A stretch of 64,000 nt of DNA, taken from positions 109,871,950 through 109,935,949 of the forward strand of contig OX352773.1 of assembly GCA_947095535.1 (NCBI GenBank), read 5' to 3'. The stretch comes from Poecilobothrus nobilitatus. Its lineage: Eukaryota; Arthropoda; Insecta; Diptera; Dolichopodidae. The position numbers were made by a program, and so were the translations under genes. Positions 32,046 through 43,649 of the stretch are shown here, piece by piece. The notes beneath the pieces are model-generated. The model was given only the letters and a program-made list of their open reading frames with translations. It had not been told where the DNA came from and made no database searches. The first letter of the stretch is position 1; the number at the start of each line of letters is the position of its first letter.

Positions 32046-32534
32046 TTATTTCATCTAGTTTGCCAAAGACAGGCTAAATGTGTAAAATGTGCTGGAAATC
32101 ATCTGACAATAGAATGTAGTAAAAAAAAAAATTTCCAAAACATATGTGTAAACTGCAACGAGGCACACCCTGCTAGTTATCGTGGTTGTTTGGTAGCAAA
32201 AGAATTACAGAAAAGAAGATTGAATATGCGCAAACACAAACATTCAAATGTAATAAAAACACCGAAAAAAACTACACCGTTTATATCTAATAAAGTTGTG
32301 AACGGAGTTTTATACTCCCAAGCCTTAAAATCCAAAACAGAAGAAAATATTCTTACAGAGAAACAATCTAAGGTTATGAAACCTAAAAGTAATGACAAGG
32401 ATGTGATGCACATGATGCAAAACTTATTGCTAAAAATTTATGAAATCTCCATAAGATTAAATAAAATAGAACAGAAATACATTATCGTATCTCATGAAAC
32501 CCCTAAAAGAATTGTAAAAAATGTATCTAGATAA
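32046..32534 (+). pseudogene. LINE C ORF1 (gag-like) C-terminal part, first duplicate
   Basis: The frame stays open to 32534. From about residue 14 it is jockey-type ORF1: zinc knuckles 'CVKCAGNHLTIEC' and 'CVNCNEAHPASYRGC' followed by a basic, lysine-rich tail and a short coiled-coil-like C terminus. In intact LINEs this protein binds element RNA. The amino-terminal half is missing; the first residues come from the junction with LINE D, so the apparent start at 32025 is not genuine. ORF2 begins at 32521 and overlaps ORF1 by 14 nt. Confidence 0.8.
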
Positions 32535-33580
32535 AATACGTATTGCAACTTGGAATTCGAATGGTGTCCTAACTAAAAAACATGAACTAGAAATTTTCTT
32601 TCATGGTCTAGAAATATTGATATATGTCAGAGACTCATTTGACAATAAACTCAAACTTTAAGATACTAGGTTATGAATGCTATAAGGCAGTTCATCCTAG
32701 TAATCAGCCGAGAGGAGGTAGTGCAATTCTAATAAAAAGACTCTAAAACATAATGAAGAATTGAAAATTGAGTCTGAAGAAATACAGCTTTCTATAATCA
32801 AAATTTCATCTACTAAACAAGGCCTTAATATTAGTGCAGTATATTGTCCACCAAGATGCAATATAAAGAAAATATTTTTAAAGAACTCCTAAATGTCCAC
32901 GGACATAAATTTTTGCTAGGAGGTGATTATAATGCCAAACATACTGATTGGAGTTCTAGATCAACCTCAACTAGAGGTAGAGAGCTAAAGAAAGTTAGGT
33001 TGTTGCCATCATTCGACTGGCAAACCAACTTATTGGCCCACAGACACCAATAAGGTTCCAGATCTAATTGACTCTTCATAACCAAAAGAATTTCAGGCAA
33101 CTATATAAATCTAGAAGATAACAATGATCTAGATTCTGACCACTCTGCTGTTATACTAGATTTGAATGAAAAAATAACTAGAAAACTAAATAAGCCCACA
33201 CTGACAAATAATACAACAGATTAGTTAAGCTTTAAATATGAAATCGTAAACAACATTAATTTAGAAATAAAATTACAATCAAAAGAACAATTAGATCTTG
33301 AACTTGATGGTTTTATTAATATAATTCAAAAAGCTGCTTGGAATAACACAAAAATAATTGAACATAGGTCAGCAGCAAATATTTATCCCAGAGAGATAAC
33401 TGATTTAATAAAACAAAAAAGAAGGGCTATACGTAGATGGCAACAACCTCGTCACCCTGATGATAAGAAGATTTTGAACAGATTATCACAATGTCTTAAA
33501 AGAAAAATCAAGATTCTAAAATCAGTAGCATATGAAAATTATATAAAAGGTTTATCGGCAACAAAAGAATCAAATTACTC
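32521..33580 (+). pseudogene. LINE C endonuclease region of ORF2, first duplicate
   Basis: ATG at 32521 opens MYLDKIRIATWNSNGV, the amino end of an EEP endonuclease. 'LNISAVYCPPR' (32830), 'FLLGGDYNAKHTDW' (32910) and 'DLDSDHSAVILDLN' (33130; the catalytic SDH) follow. 'RRWQQPRHPDDKKILNRL' leads toward RT. Frameshifts at about 32625, 32855 and 33050 and a stop near 33223 break it. At 33580 the LINE is cut by the tandem-duplication breakpoint, before RT. Confidence 0.82.
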
Positions 33581-34241
33581 AAGTTTTCTAACAAATTTCT
33601 TCAATAAATTTTTTGCATTTTGTTTTACTCGATAATTTGAAATTGTTGAGGATATAATGCGTAGTACAAAAAAATGTAAATAAATAAACAACATAACGGT
33701 TGCTTGAAGAATTTTTATTTATATGATATTGATATTTATACATACTTATATAATATCATGTTTATTTACATATTGTACATTTCACTAGTGAATGAATGAC
33801 AAGAGTATATATGTGTATTATATAGCGCCGTATTTACATACATATATGTATTTTATTGTACTTATAAGAAATTATTCTGTCAATGGAATATTTAAATATA
33901 ATATAATATAATATTTAAAATTATATTTATTATTTTGTACTAAGTAAATTTAATATACATTTATCGTTTAGTATTAAATGGTACTATAGAATATTTGAAA
34001 AAGTTTTGGATTGATAATCGTTATGTGGAAAGTTAGAATCTGCTTTTCAAGAATGTACACATAAATATATAGTTTGAATATATGTACAACCCATAGTTCT
34101 AGAAATTATACTCAAATTATTTTAAAATACTAAAATATTAAAAAAAAAATATTGTGAGCAGAGTGACAGGCTGTGAACATACTAACGGTTCGTACGGGTA
34201 TCTAAGAGTTGACAAAGGCAACTGTATTCTTCCTCGTTTTA
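33581..34241. repeat. Third copy of the 716-bp unit, 5'-shortened
   Basis: Matches 30019-30679 nearly base for base as the start of the second tandem duplicate. Confidence 0.9.
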
Positions 34242-34331
34242 AATAAATTTGCGGTGCGTTGCTCCAAAGTGGATTTAACTAAATTAAATTTTAATATATA
34301 TATGAACAATATATGAATAGTAGTATACTTT

Positions 34332-35607
34332 TTCTTATCCAGACTTTTCGATATGAAATCAGATGGAGCCAGACAAGCGGCTGTTGTGTTTGTAACTGTT
34401 CCGCGTGTAAGATTCCATTAGAATTCATGAAATAAACAAGTCGCTTTTTCGCTTCACAAGTCGAACATAAAACTGAAATTGGGCGATAGTTTGAAGGATT
34501 TGTTTTATCCCCAGCTTTATGTACGGGTGTGACCTTAGCAATCTTCAGTCAGTCGAGAGTGTATCCAGATTCGAAGGCTAAATTAATAAATTTGACTAGA
34601 ATTGGGCTCAATAAGTTTGAAAATTTTTTCAGCACTTTAGCAGAGATATAATCATATCCAGTTGCCGATCCCGATTTTATTAAGTTAATAGTAGATTTAA
34701 CCTCTTCTATGCTGGTGGATGTTAGAGTAAAAAGTTCTTATATATTTTTTGAAAAGAACTTAGATAAATTTGATCAAGAAAATCTGTGGATATATTTAGA
34801 GTTTTTGTTACGTCAATGAAGTATGAATTCATAATGTTTGAAATTTGTTGTGAATTAGTTGTAATAGTATTGTTGTATTTAATTTCTCTTAAACTTTTTG
34901 TATCCTCTGTACTACTCTTATTGTACATAATTCTCTTATAAAGTGCTCAAAGTTTTATACTATTGTTAGGATCGCTTGCTACTATTTTGTTACAAAAGTA
35001 GCATTTAGCATTTTTTATTTCCCTTTTCTCTATAGATTTGTATTTCTCATAGAGTTCTAAAATTTTTTTATCATTAGGATATTTTTTTTTGTATTTAAGA
35101 ATTACGAATTTCCATATTACAGATGATATTGTTATTCATCCACTCACGTTTCTGTTTGACTGTTTTTAGTGGGATAACTTCAGCATATTTTTGTATTTTC
35201 TCAGCAAAAGTTAAAATAAGATTATCTAAGCTATTATAAGTTTCTAGATTTTGCCAAAAGATATCATCAGAAACTTGACATAATTTAAGTTTGTTTTTCA
35301 ACTTTATTTTCCCCTTTAATAATTCTTAGAAGTGAACCTACAAAAAGTAATTTATGATATGACAGGGACGTACTATGTAGATTATATTTGTAATTAATTA
35401 TGTCAGTACAAAAATGGTCAATTATAGCTTTATCTTTAGAAGTAGTTCCTACTCTAGTTGCAAAGCTGGGATTTATATTATTATAGAGTATAAAACCATT
35501 GCAAAGCAGGATATTCACATAGCCTTTAACGTCGGAGTTATTTTCGTCTAGTAAGTTATAAGTAATATTGAAGTCTCCTAAAATTAGTGAATTTTTATAG
35601 GTGCTGG
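34332..35607 (-). pseudogene. LINE D fragment, second duplicate (minus strand)
   Basis: Duplicate of 30770-32045, with the same stops. It differs by single bases: the stop that interrupts the first copy just after 'VEKQT' is absent here, so 'KLKLCQVSDDIFWQNLETY' is read (35301-35095). Confidence 0.8.
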
Positions 35608-36096
35608 TTATTTCATCTAGTTTGCCAAAGACAGGCTAAATGTGTAAAATGTGCTGGAAATCATCTGACAATAGAATGTAGTAAAAAAAAAAATTTCCAA
35701 AACATATGTGTAAACTGCAACGAGGCACACCCTGCTAGTTATCGTGGTTGTTTGGTAGCAAAAGAATTACAGAAAAGAAGATTGAATATGCGCAAACACA
35801 AACATTCAAATGTAATAAAAACACCGAAAAAAACTACACCGTTTATATCTAATAAAGTTGTGAACGGAGTTTTATACTCCCAAGCCTTAAAATCGAAAAC
35901 AGAAGAAAATATTCTTACAGAGAAACAATCTAAGGTTATGAAACCTAAAAGTAATGACAAGGATGTGATGCACATGATGCAAAACTTATTGCTAAAAATT
36001 GATGAAATCTCCATAAGATTAAATAAAATAGAAAAGAAATACATTATCGTATCTCATGAAACCCCTAAAAGAATTGTAAAAAATGTATCTAGATAA
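35608..36096 (+). pseudogene. LINE C ORF1 C-terminal part, second duplicate
   Basis: Duplicate of 32046-32534 with the same zinc knuckles. Two residues differ in the C-terminal part (Y to D and Q to K). Confidence 0.8.
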
Positions 36097-37143
36097 AATA
36101 CGTATTGCAACTTAGAATTCGAATGGTGTCCTAACTAAAAAACATGAACTAGAAATTTTCTTTCATGGTCTAGAAATATTGATATATGTCAGAGACTCAT
36201 TTGACAATAAACTCAAACTTTAAGATACTAGGTTATGAATGCTATAAGGCAGTTCATCCTAGTAATCAGCCGAGAGGAGGTAGTGCAATTCTAATAAAAA
36301 GACTCTAAAACATAATGAAGAATTCAAAATTGAGTCTGAAGAAATACAGCTTTCTATAATCAAAATTTCATCTACTAAACAAGACCTTAATATTAGTGCA
36401 GTATATTGTCCACCAAGATGCAATATAAAGAAAATATTTTTAAAGAACTCCTAAATGTCCACGGACATAAATTTTTGCTAGGAGGTGATTATAATGCCAA
36501 ACATACTGATTGGAGTTCTAGAACAACCTCAACTAGAGGTAGAGAGCTAAAGAAAGTTAGGTTGTTGCCATCATTCGACTGGCAAACCAACTTATTGGCC
36601 CACAGACACCAACAAGGTTCCAGATCTAATTGACTTCTTCATAACCAAAAGAATTTCAGGCAACTATATAAATCTAGAAGAAAACAATGATCTAGATTCT
36701 AACCACTCTGCTGTTATACTAGATTTGAATGAAAAAATAACTAGAAAACTAAATAAGCCCACACTGACAAATAATACAACAGATTAGTTAAGCTTTAAAT
36801 ATGAAATCGTAAACAACATTAATTTAGAAATAAAATTACAATCAAAAGAACAATTAGATCTGGAACTTGAAGGTTTTATTAATATAATTCAAAAAGCTGC
36901 TTGGAATAACACAAAAATAATTGAATATAGGTCAGCAGCAAATATTTATCCCAGAGAGATAACTGATTTAATAAAACGAAAAAGAAAGGCTAGACGTAGA
37001 TGGCAACAACCTCGTCACCCTGATGATAAGAAGATTTTGAACAGATTATCACAATCTCTTAAAAGAAAAATCAAGATTCTAAAATCAGTAGCATATGAAA
37101 ATTATATAAAAGGTTTATCGGCAACAAAACAATCAAATTACTC
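36083..37143 (+). pseudogene. LINE C endonuclease region, second duplicate
   Basis: Duplicate of 32521-33580. It carries an additional G-to-A change turning the conserved Trp of 'IATWNSNG' into a stop (near 36113), and 'DSNHSAVI' in place of 'DSDHSAVI' near 36695, so the catalytic Asp of the SDH motif is Asn. Past 37143 the sequence continues directly into the RT. Confidence 0.82.
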
Positions 37144-39085
37144 GTTGGGGAAAGCAACGAAGAGTGTAAAAAAGCCGATTAAGCCGCCCCGCCGCTCATG
37201 AAACCAGACGGAACTTGAACAAAGGATAATAAAGATAAAGTCGAATTATTTGCAGATCATTTAGAAAATATATTCAAACCAAAAGATATAAATTCTGATC
37301 TTTGTTTATTAGATGATGTTATAATAGAGGAAAACACTATTAATCCATTTACACAAGAACAAATTAGTGAAATAATAAAAACTCTAAAGTTGAAAAAAGC
37401 CCCAGGTTTTGATCTTATTACAGCTCAGATTATAAAAGAGCTTCCACAAAAAGCCCTAAGATTTTTGATAAAAATCATAAATGCGGCAGTAGTACGTTGA
37501 AGTACGTTCCGAGCGCTTGGAAAGTGGCAGAAGTTATTATGATAGCAAAACCAGGGAAGCCATTAAATGAGGCGAAATCTTATAGGCCAATATCTCTGCT
37601 ACCCATTATGTCAAAACTTTATGAAAAACTGTTGCTAAAAAGGCTGAAGCCAATTATAGAAAATAAAAATTTAATTCCTAACCATGAATTTGGTTTTAGA
37701 TCCAAGCATGCAACAATTGACCAAGTTCATAGAATAATAAATGTTATAGAGAAAACATTCGAAGAAAAACAAATATGCTCCACAATATTTCTAGACGTAG
37801 CACAAGCGTTTGACAAAGTTTGGCACGAAGGTTTAATATTTAAATTAAGAAGATTGATACCGTTACAATATGTAGAGATACTCGAATCGTACTTGTCTGA
37901 AAGATTATTTAGAATTAAACAAGATGAAGAGTACTCTACACTAAGAGAAATAAAAGCAGGTGTGCATCAAGGCAGCATTCTAGGTCCTATATTGTACTTG
38001 CTTTATACAAGTGATCTACCAGAAGTAGAAAATGTAACTGTAGCAACATTTGCTGACGATACTGCAATATTGGCAGTAGGATCGAATATTGACGAAGTTA
38101 CGAAAAAATTACAAAAAGCAAGTGAAAAAATATGTTACTGGACTATCAAATGGAAAATAAAACTAAATGAATCTAAATCTGTGCACGTTAATTTTTCTTA
38201 TAGAAATATAAAGAATCCACTTAAAATAAATTTAAACGGTGTATTTGTATCAATCGAAAATTCTGCAAAATACCTGGGAATGATACTGGATGTCAAGCTA
38301 AGGTGGAATGAACACGTTAAAAAGAAAAAAATAGAACTTGAAAATAAATATAGAGAAAATTACTGGCTCCTAGGGCGTAAGTCTAAACTACCAATATATA
38401 ATAAAGTGTTAATTTACAACCCAGTAATTAAACCTATATGGTTATATGGATTATTGTACTTGCTTTATACAAGTGATCTACCAGAAGTAGAAAATGTAAC
38501 TGTAGCAACATTTGCTGAGGATACTTCAATATTGGCAGTAGGATCGAATATTGACGAAGCTACAAAAAAATTACAAAAAGCAAGTGAAAAAATATGTTAC
38601 TGGACTATGAAATGGAAAATTAAACTAAATGAATCTAAATCTGTGCATGTTAATTTTTCTAATAGAAATATAAAGAATCCACCTAAAATAAATTTAAACG
38701 GTGTAATTGTATCAATCGAAAATTCTGCAAAATATTTTTATTTTTTTTTATTTTTTATATGGTTATATGGTTATATAGCATTTAACTTTGGGGTTGTGCC
38801 AAGAAAACGCATATTGAAAAAATACAATCTTTTCAGAATAAAGTCCTACATAACACAGTAAGTGCTCCCTGGTATGTACGTAATAGTGACATTCAAAGAG
38901 ATTTACAAATTCCCAAAGTTATAGATGAAATAAGGATATATGCCATAAAGCATAAAGCTCGTTTAGAAGAGCATATAAAACTTGAAGCTGCTCAACTAAT
39001 AAATAATCAAATTATTATAGGAAGGCTTAAGAGAAAAAGACCTTTAGATATAGTACGAAGTACAGATTTCCTTAGGGAAAGTACA
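37144..39085 (+). pseudogene. LINE C reverse transcriptase with internal duplication
   Basis: Jockey-clade RT. The long open frame 37497-38861 carries 'SYRPISLLPIMSKLYEKLL' (37590), 'FGFRSKHATIDQVHRI' (37690), 'IFLDVAQAFDKVWHEGL' (motif A, 37788), 'GVHQGSILGPILYLLYTS' (motif B, 37960) and 'VATFADDTAIL' (motif C, 38044). 37992-38270 is then repeated in frame at 38454-38732 after 'PIWLYG', with the second catalytic box as FAEDT. The tail 'RIYAIKHKARLEEHI' (38935) lies in another frame. Upstream pieces 37144-37496 ('KKAPGFDLITAQII') are frame-broken. Confidence 0.9.
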
Positions 39086-39252
39086 TAAAACCTATATTCA
39101 AAACAAGATAGCAAAAAATTAATGGTTAGTCAGTGTGACTAGTTAAGGGAAGGGTGTGGTTTAGTCGGTAAGAATCCGGCATACACTTCTGCTACGGGGC
39201 GGTCTGTATCTTTCGAAGATTCCACACCAATCCACGTACAAAAAAAAAAAAT
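39086..39252 (+). mobile_element. LINE C 3' UTR and poly-A tail
   Basis: After the ORF2 remnant comes a GC-richer segment 'GGTTTAGTCGGTAAGAATCC' and 'CTACGGGGCGGTCTGTATC', then 'CCAATCCACGTAC' and 12 A (39240-39251). Structured 3' UTRs of this type are recognised by the LINE RT. This marks the 3' end of LINE C. Confidence 0.75.
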
Positions 39253-39319
39253 CTAGTTTGTCAATAAAATCATTTAATTTTGTCTATAAAAACATATTAT
39301 ATTAAGATTTAGGTTTAAC

Positions 39320-39746
39320 AATTTGACAATAAGAATATTTCAATTATTAAAGTTCTGTTCAAAAAATAAATCACTATTAATCTCATTTGATATATAAATA
39401 GCTGCTCCACCGTAGGCAACTTCACGATTAGAAAAAAAAGTTGTAAGCCCTGCAATATTAAAAAACTGATGTTCGTGTTTTAAAAGCCAGGTTTCTGTTA
39501 AGACAATTGCATGAACATCACATTGTACAGAAATAATTAACAATTCTAAATTACTCAAGTTGTTCCTAAGACTTGCAATAAATACATTATGTTAAAATTG
39601 TTGATATAATTCATCAAAACATTTTTATCTAACCCTGAAAAGTAATGAACTTTAATATTATTATTAATGTTACACGACATCATTGTAGTTGGCGACAATA
39701 ATGGTTTTGGAGATATAGCGGTGTAGATGAGAGAAAGCTTTATCAT
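39320..39746 (-). pseudogene. LINE endonuclease N-terminal fragment (minus strand)
   Basis: Minus-strand frames 39746-39555 and 39558-39340 read 'NNIKVHYFSGLDKNV' and 'NLELLIISVQCDVHAIVLTETWL' with 'GGAAIYISNEIN'. The 'ETWL' and 'YGG.AIYI' phrases are the start of an EEP endonuclease (first catalytic Glu in ETWL). It lies downstream, on the same strand, of an ORF1 remnant at 40300-40558, so both may be one LINE cut at 39252 by LINE C. Confidence 0.7.
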
Positions 39747-40300
39747 GATTCATGCATATCATTATTGTAATAAATTGACTATTAAGTGAAAACATATGTT
39801 TAAAACCGTGTCTATAATAAAAATTAAAAATTAAATATGGCGTGATTAAATGTTAGTACATGAAATTTGTTAATATAAAATAGTAAATAATTATAACTAG
39901 TAAATAATTATTGGAGTTTATTAAAAAAGAATATGTGAAATTTAAAAAAATTGTTTTATAAAAAAAAAAGAAAATATATGAAAAAAAAAATGTGTACATA
40001 TTTAATTAAAAATATGAATTAAAAATTGAACTATTAAATATTTGCTTATGTAATTAATTATTGTGATGTAGTTAATAATTTCAATAGTTTTAAATATTAT
40101 ATAATTATGGTTATTTATAAAATTTGTAATATTAAAAAAAGAAACAAAATGTGTTAAAATAAAAAAATAAAAAAAATTAATTAATATTAAAAATGAAAAA
40201 AATGAAATGTTTTTTTTATGTTGATAAAAGTTCTATTTTAAGTAAAGAAGGAAAGAGAAGAGGATATAAATTAGGAATCCATGTTAACAATATTGTTTTA
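39747..40300. other. AT-rich spacer
   Basis: Very AT-rich, with several poly-A runs, probably the ORF1-ORF2 spacer and flanks of the LINE on the minus strand. Nothing else is recognisable. Confidence 0.4.
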
Positions 40301-40558
40301 GTTATAGAGCATTTTTTAATAGCTGCAATATCATTAACATGATTGATATTGTATATTTTACTTGAATTAGTTTTGCGAATTTTAATAATATTATCCTTAA
40401 TCCATAAATATTTAAAATTATTAATAATTTTAAATTGTTTTTCTTCGAAATATATTTTTTTTGCAAATTAGACAAAATATGATTCCTAAGAAATATCTCT
40501 CTATTTCTTTCTTCAGCAAGAAAAAATTCTGAAGTGAAAATATGCTCGTTGTGCTTTT
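40300..40558 (-). pseudogene. CR1-type LINE ORF1, C-terminal remnant
   Basis: On the minus strand 'FFLAEERNREIFLRNHIL' and 'LQKKYISKKNN' are followed, after a frameshift, by a part rich in I, L and K ending at 40302. The same sequence occurs on the plus strand at 42150-42285 within a second ORF1. At 40548-40558 it turns directly into Polinton polymerase sequence, so the LINE sits in that gene. Confidence 0.6.
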
Positions 40559-40746
40559 TTAATGATTGCGTCAACAATTCAATTATATCGGTCTGAGCCT
40601 TTTCCAGAAAATGTTATGGGTTCAGTATGCTTTCATTATCATTATCTCTAATAAACGTTTCTACTCTATTTTAAAAATATTCATCAATATGTCCAACATT
40701 AGATCTAATTACTTCTGCGGCATATGCTTTATGCTTATTTGTTTGA
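40548..40746 (-). pseudogene. Detached Polinton DNA-polymerase fragment
   Basis: The reverse complement matches 48231-48425, including 'GATATAATTGAATTGTTGAC', with about 95 % identity by eye. It therefore belongs to the zinc-finger/polymerase gene at 48-49.8 kb. It is bordered by LINE ORF1 remnant on one side and by the large inverted repeat on the other. Confidence 0.8.
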
Positions 40747-42023
40747 TAGCTCTCCTCTTGGTTGTTTCGACCACTGCTTGATTAATGCTCATAGAATCAA
40801 AGAATTGAAGTAATTAGCACTCAGACCAATCAAAGGTCTGTCCCAAAAAAATAGTATGACGTTATAGCCCTGCTAACTGGAAAGGTTTAAATGAATTTTT
40901 TAAAGCTTTTGATTGGTCTTTGTGCTTTAGCAACAGAAATATTGACTTTACCAATAATGCGATTAGTGAAATAATTCTTCTGGGATGAAAGCCAATAATG
41001 CGATTAGTGAAATAATTCTTCTAGGGATGAAAGCCTACATAACTCTCTCTATGAAAAGTATTAAAAGGCCACCCAAATCTTGGTTTGTCCAAATTAAATA
41101 TGTTATTGGAACGTCAAAACGTCAAATAGAAAGGACGCAAATGTTTTCGCTCCTGAATAAATTATTTTTGAAATAATTTTTTTTTTTTACATATTTTAAA
41201 GTAAACATTTCTTAAAAACTAAAAAAAAAAGAAGTACACAAAAAGTAGTTATAAATTATTATTTGAATATCTATTGGAGGAAATTGCAAAAACAAAGAAA
41301 AACAAAAAAGGTTTTTTTTTTTAAAAAACTTTCAAAATTTCGCGCGCAGAATAGTTTATTATAATACTTACTTTTATAATAAAAATTGAACTTGTAATGG
41401 AAAAGCAATGTATTTTATGCAAAAAGGCTATCAAAGCCAAGACTATAGCATTATAATGCAGTGGATGCTGTGGTGGAACGTTTCATGATGCATGCGTTGG
41501 AGTCTCAAACGGTTTATTGGCAAAAATAAAGCGGAGCAGTATATTATGGAAATGCAATAGCTGCCCATCGACCGATGGATCAGTTGTGGTGATAGAAAAG
41601 GATGAAAATTGTGATTGTTCTAATAATTTAAAAACTTATCAAATTAAAACAAATGAAACAAACGAGAATGCTGTTCTTGTGCTGTTTAATCCTGCTAATT
41701 GCACTTCGAAAGTGATAGCTCAGTATTTAAAAAACCTGGGGTCTGTAGTAATTGGTATACAAACATCACTAAACTTCATAACAAATCAACTAGAGGAGGC
41801 TATGAAAACGCAGAAATTAATAATATAAGAAAACATTAGTTTACAAAAGGAATGAAGATTTGGGAAAAAAATTAATTACTTGGAATCTTTGATTGACAAA
41901 GAAACATAATTAGAAAATAGGAATAATATAGTTATATCAGGTCTACCGCCAAATCCAGGTAATCAAACTAATTTATTTTTAAAAATAATAAACAAACTGA
42001 ATTCAAATATAACTCAAAATTAA
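40747..42023 (+). repeat. Left arm of a 1.28-kb inverted repeat
   Basis: The arm starts at AGCTCTCCTCTTGGTTG and ends at ACTCAAAATTAATT; its reverse complement lies at 45250-46527 (~95 % by eye). Within the arm is a 41-bp direct duplication (near 40943 and 40991) and the ORF1 coding region. The same in-frame stop occurs in both arms. Confidence 0.92.
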
Positions 42024-42285
42024 TTGAACAAATTTCGCCATCATATACCAATTCAAAGGGCGGTAATAAAAACATACAGTATGTTGTTCATCTTCATTCT
42101 AATGGTATTAATCTATCATGTTGTACATCTTCATTCTAATGGTAGGATCTAATGTTGAAAAAAAACGAGCATATTTTCACTTCATAATTTTTTCCTGCTG
42201 AAGAAAGAAATAGAGATATATTTCTTAGGAATCATATTTTGTCTAATTTGCAAAAAAAATATATTTCGAAGAAAAACAATTAATT
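41397..42285 (+). pseudogene. CR1-type LINE ORF1 with PHD-like finger (left arm)
   Basis: ATG at 41397 opens 'EKQCILCKKAIKAK'. A stop (TAA, near 41455) is followed by 'CSGCCGGTFHDACVGVSN' and 'LWKCNSCPS', which together give a C4HC3-like PHD finger as found in CR1-group ORF1 proteins. 'LKNLGSVVIGI' and a coiled-coil-like stretch 'NNIVISGLPPNPGNQTN' follow. After 42024 (end of the arm) a degenerate part ends at about 42285. The protein would bind LINE RNA. The upstream ~650 bp of the arm is a 5' UTR-like non-coding part. Confidence 0.7.
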
Positions 42286-42451
42286 AGTTAATTACTTTAA
42301 CTAAATTTTGATTGAAATTAATTACTTTAACTAAAATTAATTAATTCAATTTTATTAAATTTTTGCATTATTTTTACTAATTATGTACAGATATAATATT
42401 TTTTTTGCATTACCCTTAATGTGTTAACTTCCCTTATTTTGTCAAATAAAA

Positions 42452-43110
42452 ATGTCAGATAACATTATCTTATCGGGTGTTGAAGCTTGCGATAATTCTA
42501 TTTTAAGAAAACATCTTAAGTCCAGGACAAATAATTTTCTCAATATTGGTCATTTTAATTCCCAGAGTATCTTACCAGCAAAGCGCACTGAAAAGTTTGA
42601 CGACATCAAATCCATCATTCAAAATTCATTCTTGGACATCGTTGGTGTTTGAGAGACTTGGCTAAAATCGTATCATACCGATTTTCTTTTACCTATACCA
42701 GGGTATAAGCTTATCAGGAACGATCGTCCCAGGCGTACTGGTGAAAGTGTAGGATTTTTTATTTCAACTAAAATCAAATCATTCAGTCTTCTCCTGCCGG
42801 TTCATTAATTGAGTATATTTTTATCCAGACATTTTTTAATGGAACCTCTTATTTGTTGGGCGTTCTCTATAGACCGTCAGGAGATATTGATAACCTTTCT
42901 GATACTTTTTCTGAACTCTCTTCAAAATATGAAAATATTGTTATCATGGGTGATTTTAATTTAAACTCACTGAATAGCTCCACTAGAAATGCCACTGTCG
43001 AAAATTCTTTGAAAATTTTAATCTTTCTCTTCATTCGAATGTTTCTTCACCAACTCACTTTGACGTTTTTCATAACTCTGTTTCTCTTATTGATTTCTTT
43101 GTATTAAGTA
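42452..43110 (+). pseudogene. LINE E endonuclease
   Basis: 'NNFLNIGHFNSQSI' (first EEP residue Asn), 'SFLDIVGV*ETWLKSY' (catalytic Glu; the stop replaces Ser), 'LPIPGYKLIRNDRPRRTG', 'LGVLYRPSGDIDN' and 'NIVIMGDFNLN' follow in order. A frameshift near 42790 and stops at 42650 and after 43080 break it. The 'SDH' end is not clearly visible. Confidence 0.8.
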
Positions 43111-43630
43111 AACCTGACTTCGTTGACTTCCCGGATCAATTCTGGATACCAAGTATTTCTAAACATTCCTTTATTTATTTGTCTATTTATTGTCCATTTA
43201 TTAAAACACCGAATACATTTAGTTATCGGGATTATAATAATTTAAATGAATCTGAACTCTTCGCAGAAGCTTTTAGCATTGACCTTTCCTTCATCTTTAA
43301 TATTTTTGGATAGAAATACTAAATTAAGTTGCCTAAATTCTGCTATCCATTCTCTGCTACCTGCTACCTGCTACCAATTCTGCTACCATATTTATTTAAT
43401 AAATTTGTTCCTGTTAAAACAAAACTTGTTAAAAGCCGTGAGTGTCCTTGGAAGAATCCTGAAATTCTAAGAGCAATTTCTTTGAGAGATCTATAAATCT
43501 AACCCTTCTAATGAGAATTGGTCAAAGTACTAAGTTTTAAGAAACAAGGTTACGGAAATTAATAGAAATGCAAGAAGAGACTACGGGGAACATATTTTTA
43601 ACCAAACCTCCAACTCTAGAGAATTTTACC
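43111..43630 (+). pseudogene. LINE E linker and RT start, decayed
   Basis: Between EN and RT the frames are broken. Recognisable scraps are 'SKHSFIYLSIYC' near 43160, 'NDIAIHSLLPATCYQF'-type sequence with a small CTACCTGCTACCTGCTACC repeat near 43350, and 'KYVTEINRNARRDYG' near 43550. Confidence 0.55.
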
Positions 43631-43649
43631 TTTACCTGTAAACCTTTAC

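Larger units (their letters stand above)
30019..37143. repeat. Recent 3,562-bp direct tandem duplication
   Basis: 30019-33580 is repeated at 33581-37143 with about 1-2 % difference. Landmarks shift by exactly 3562 (for example 32521 to 36083), with one extra base in the second copy near 36635. The unit starts at 'AAGTTTTCTAACAAATTTC' of the 716-bp repeat and ends at 'AAATTACTC' inside a LINE. Only CTC is shared at the breakpoint, so a microhomology or end-joining event is likely. Each copy holds part of LINE D (minus) and LINE C (plus). Confidence 0.95.

Noticed and set aside
41278..41345. Possible host gene promoter before ORF1 in the inverted repeat
   Set aside because: The sequence recurs identically placed in the right arm and belongs to the LINE 5' region; no evidence of a host promoter.
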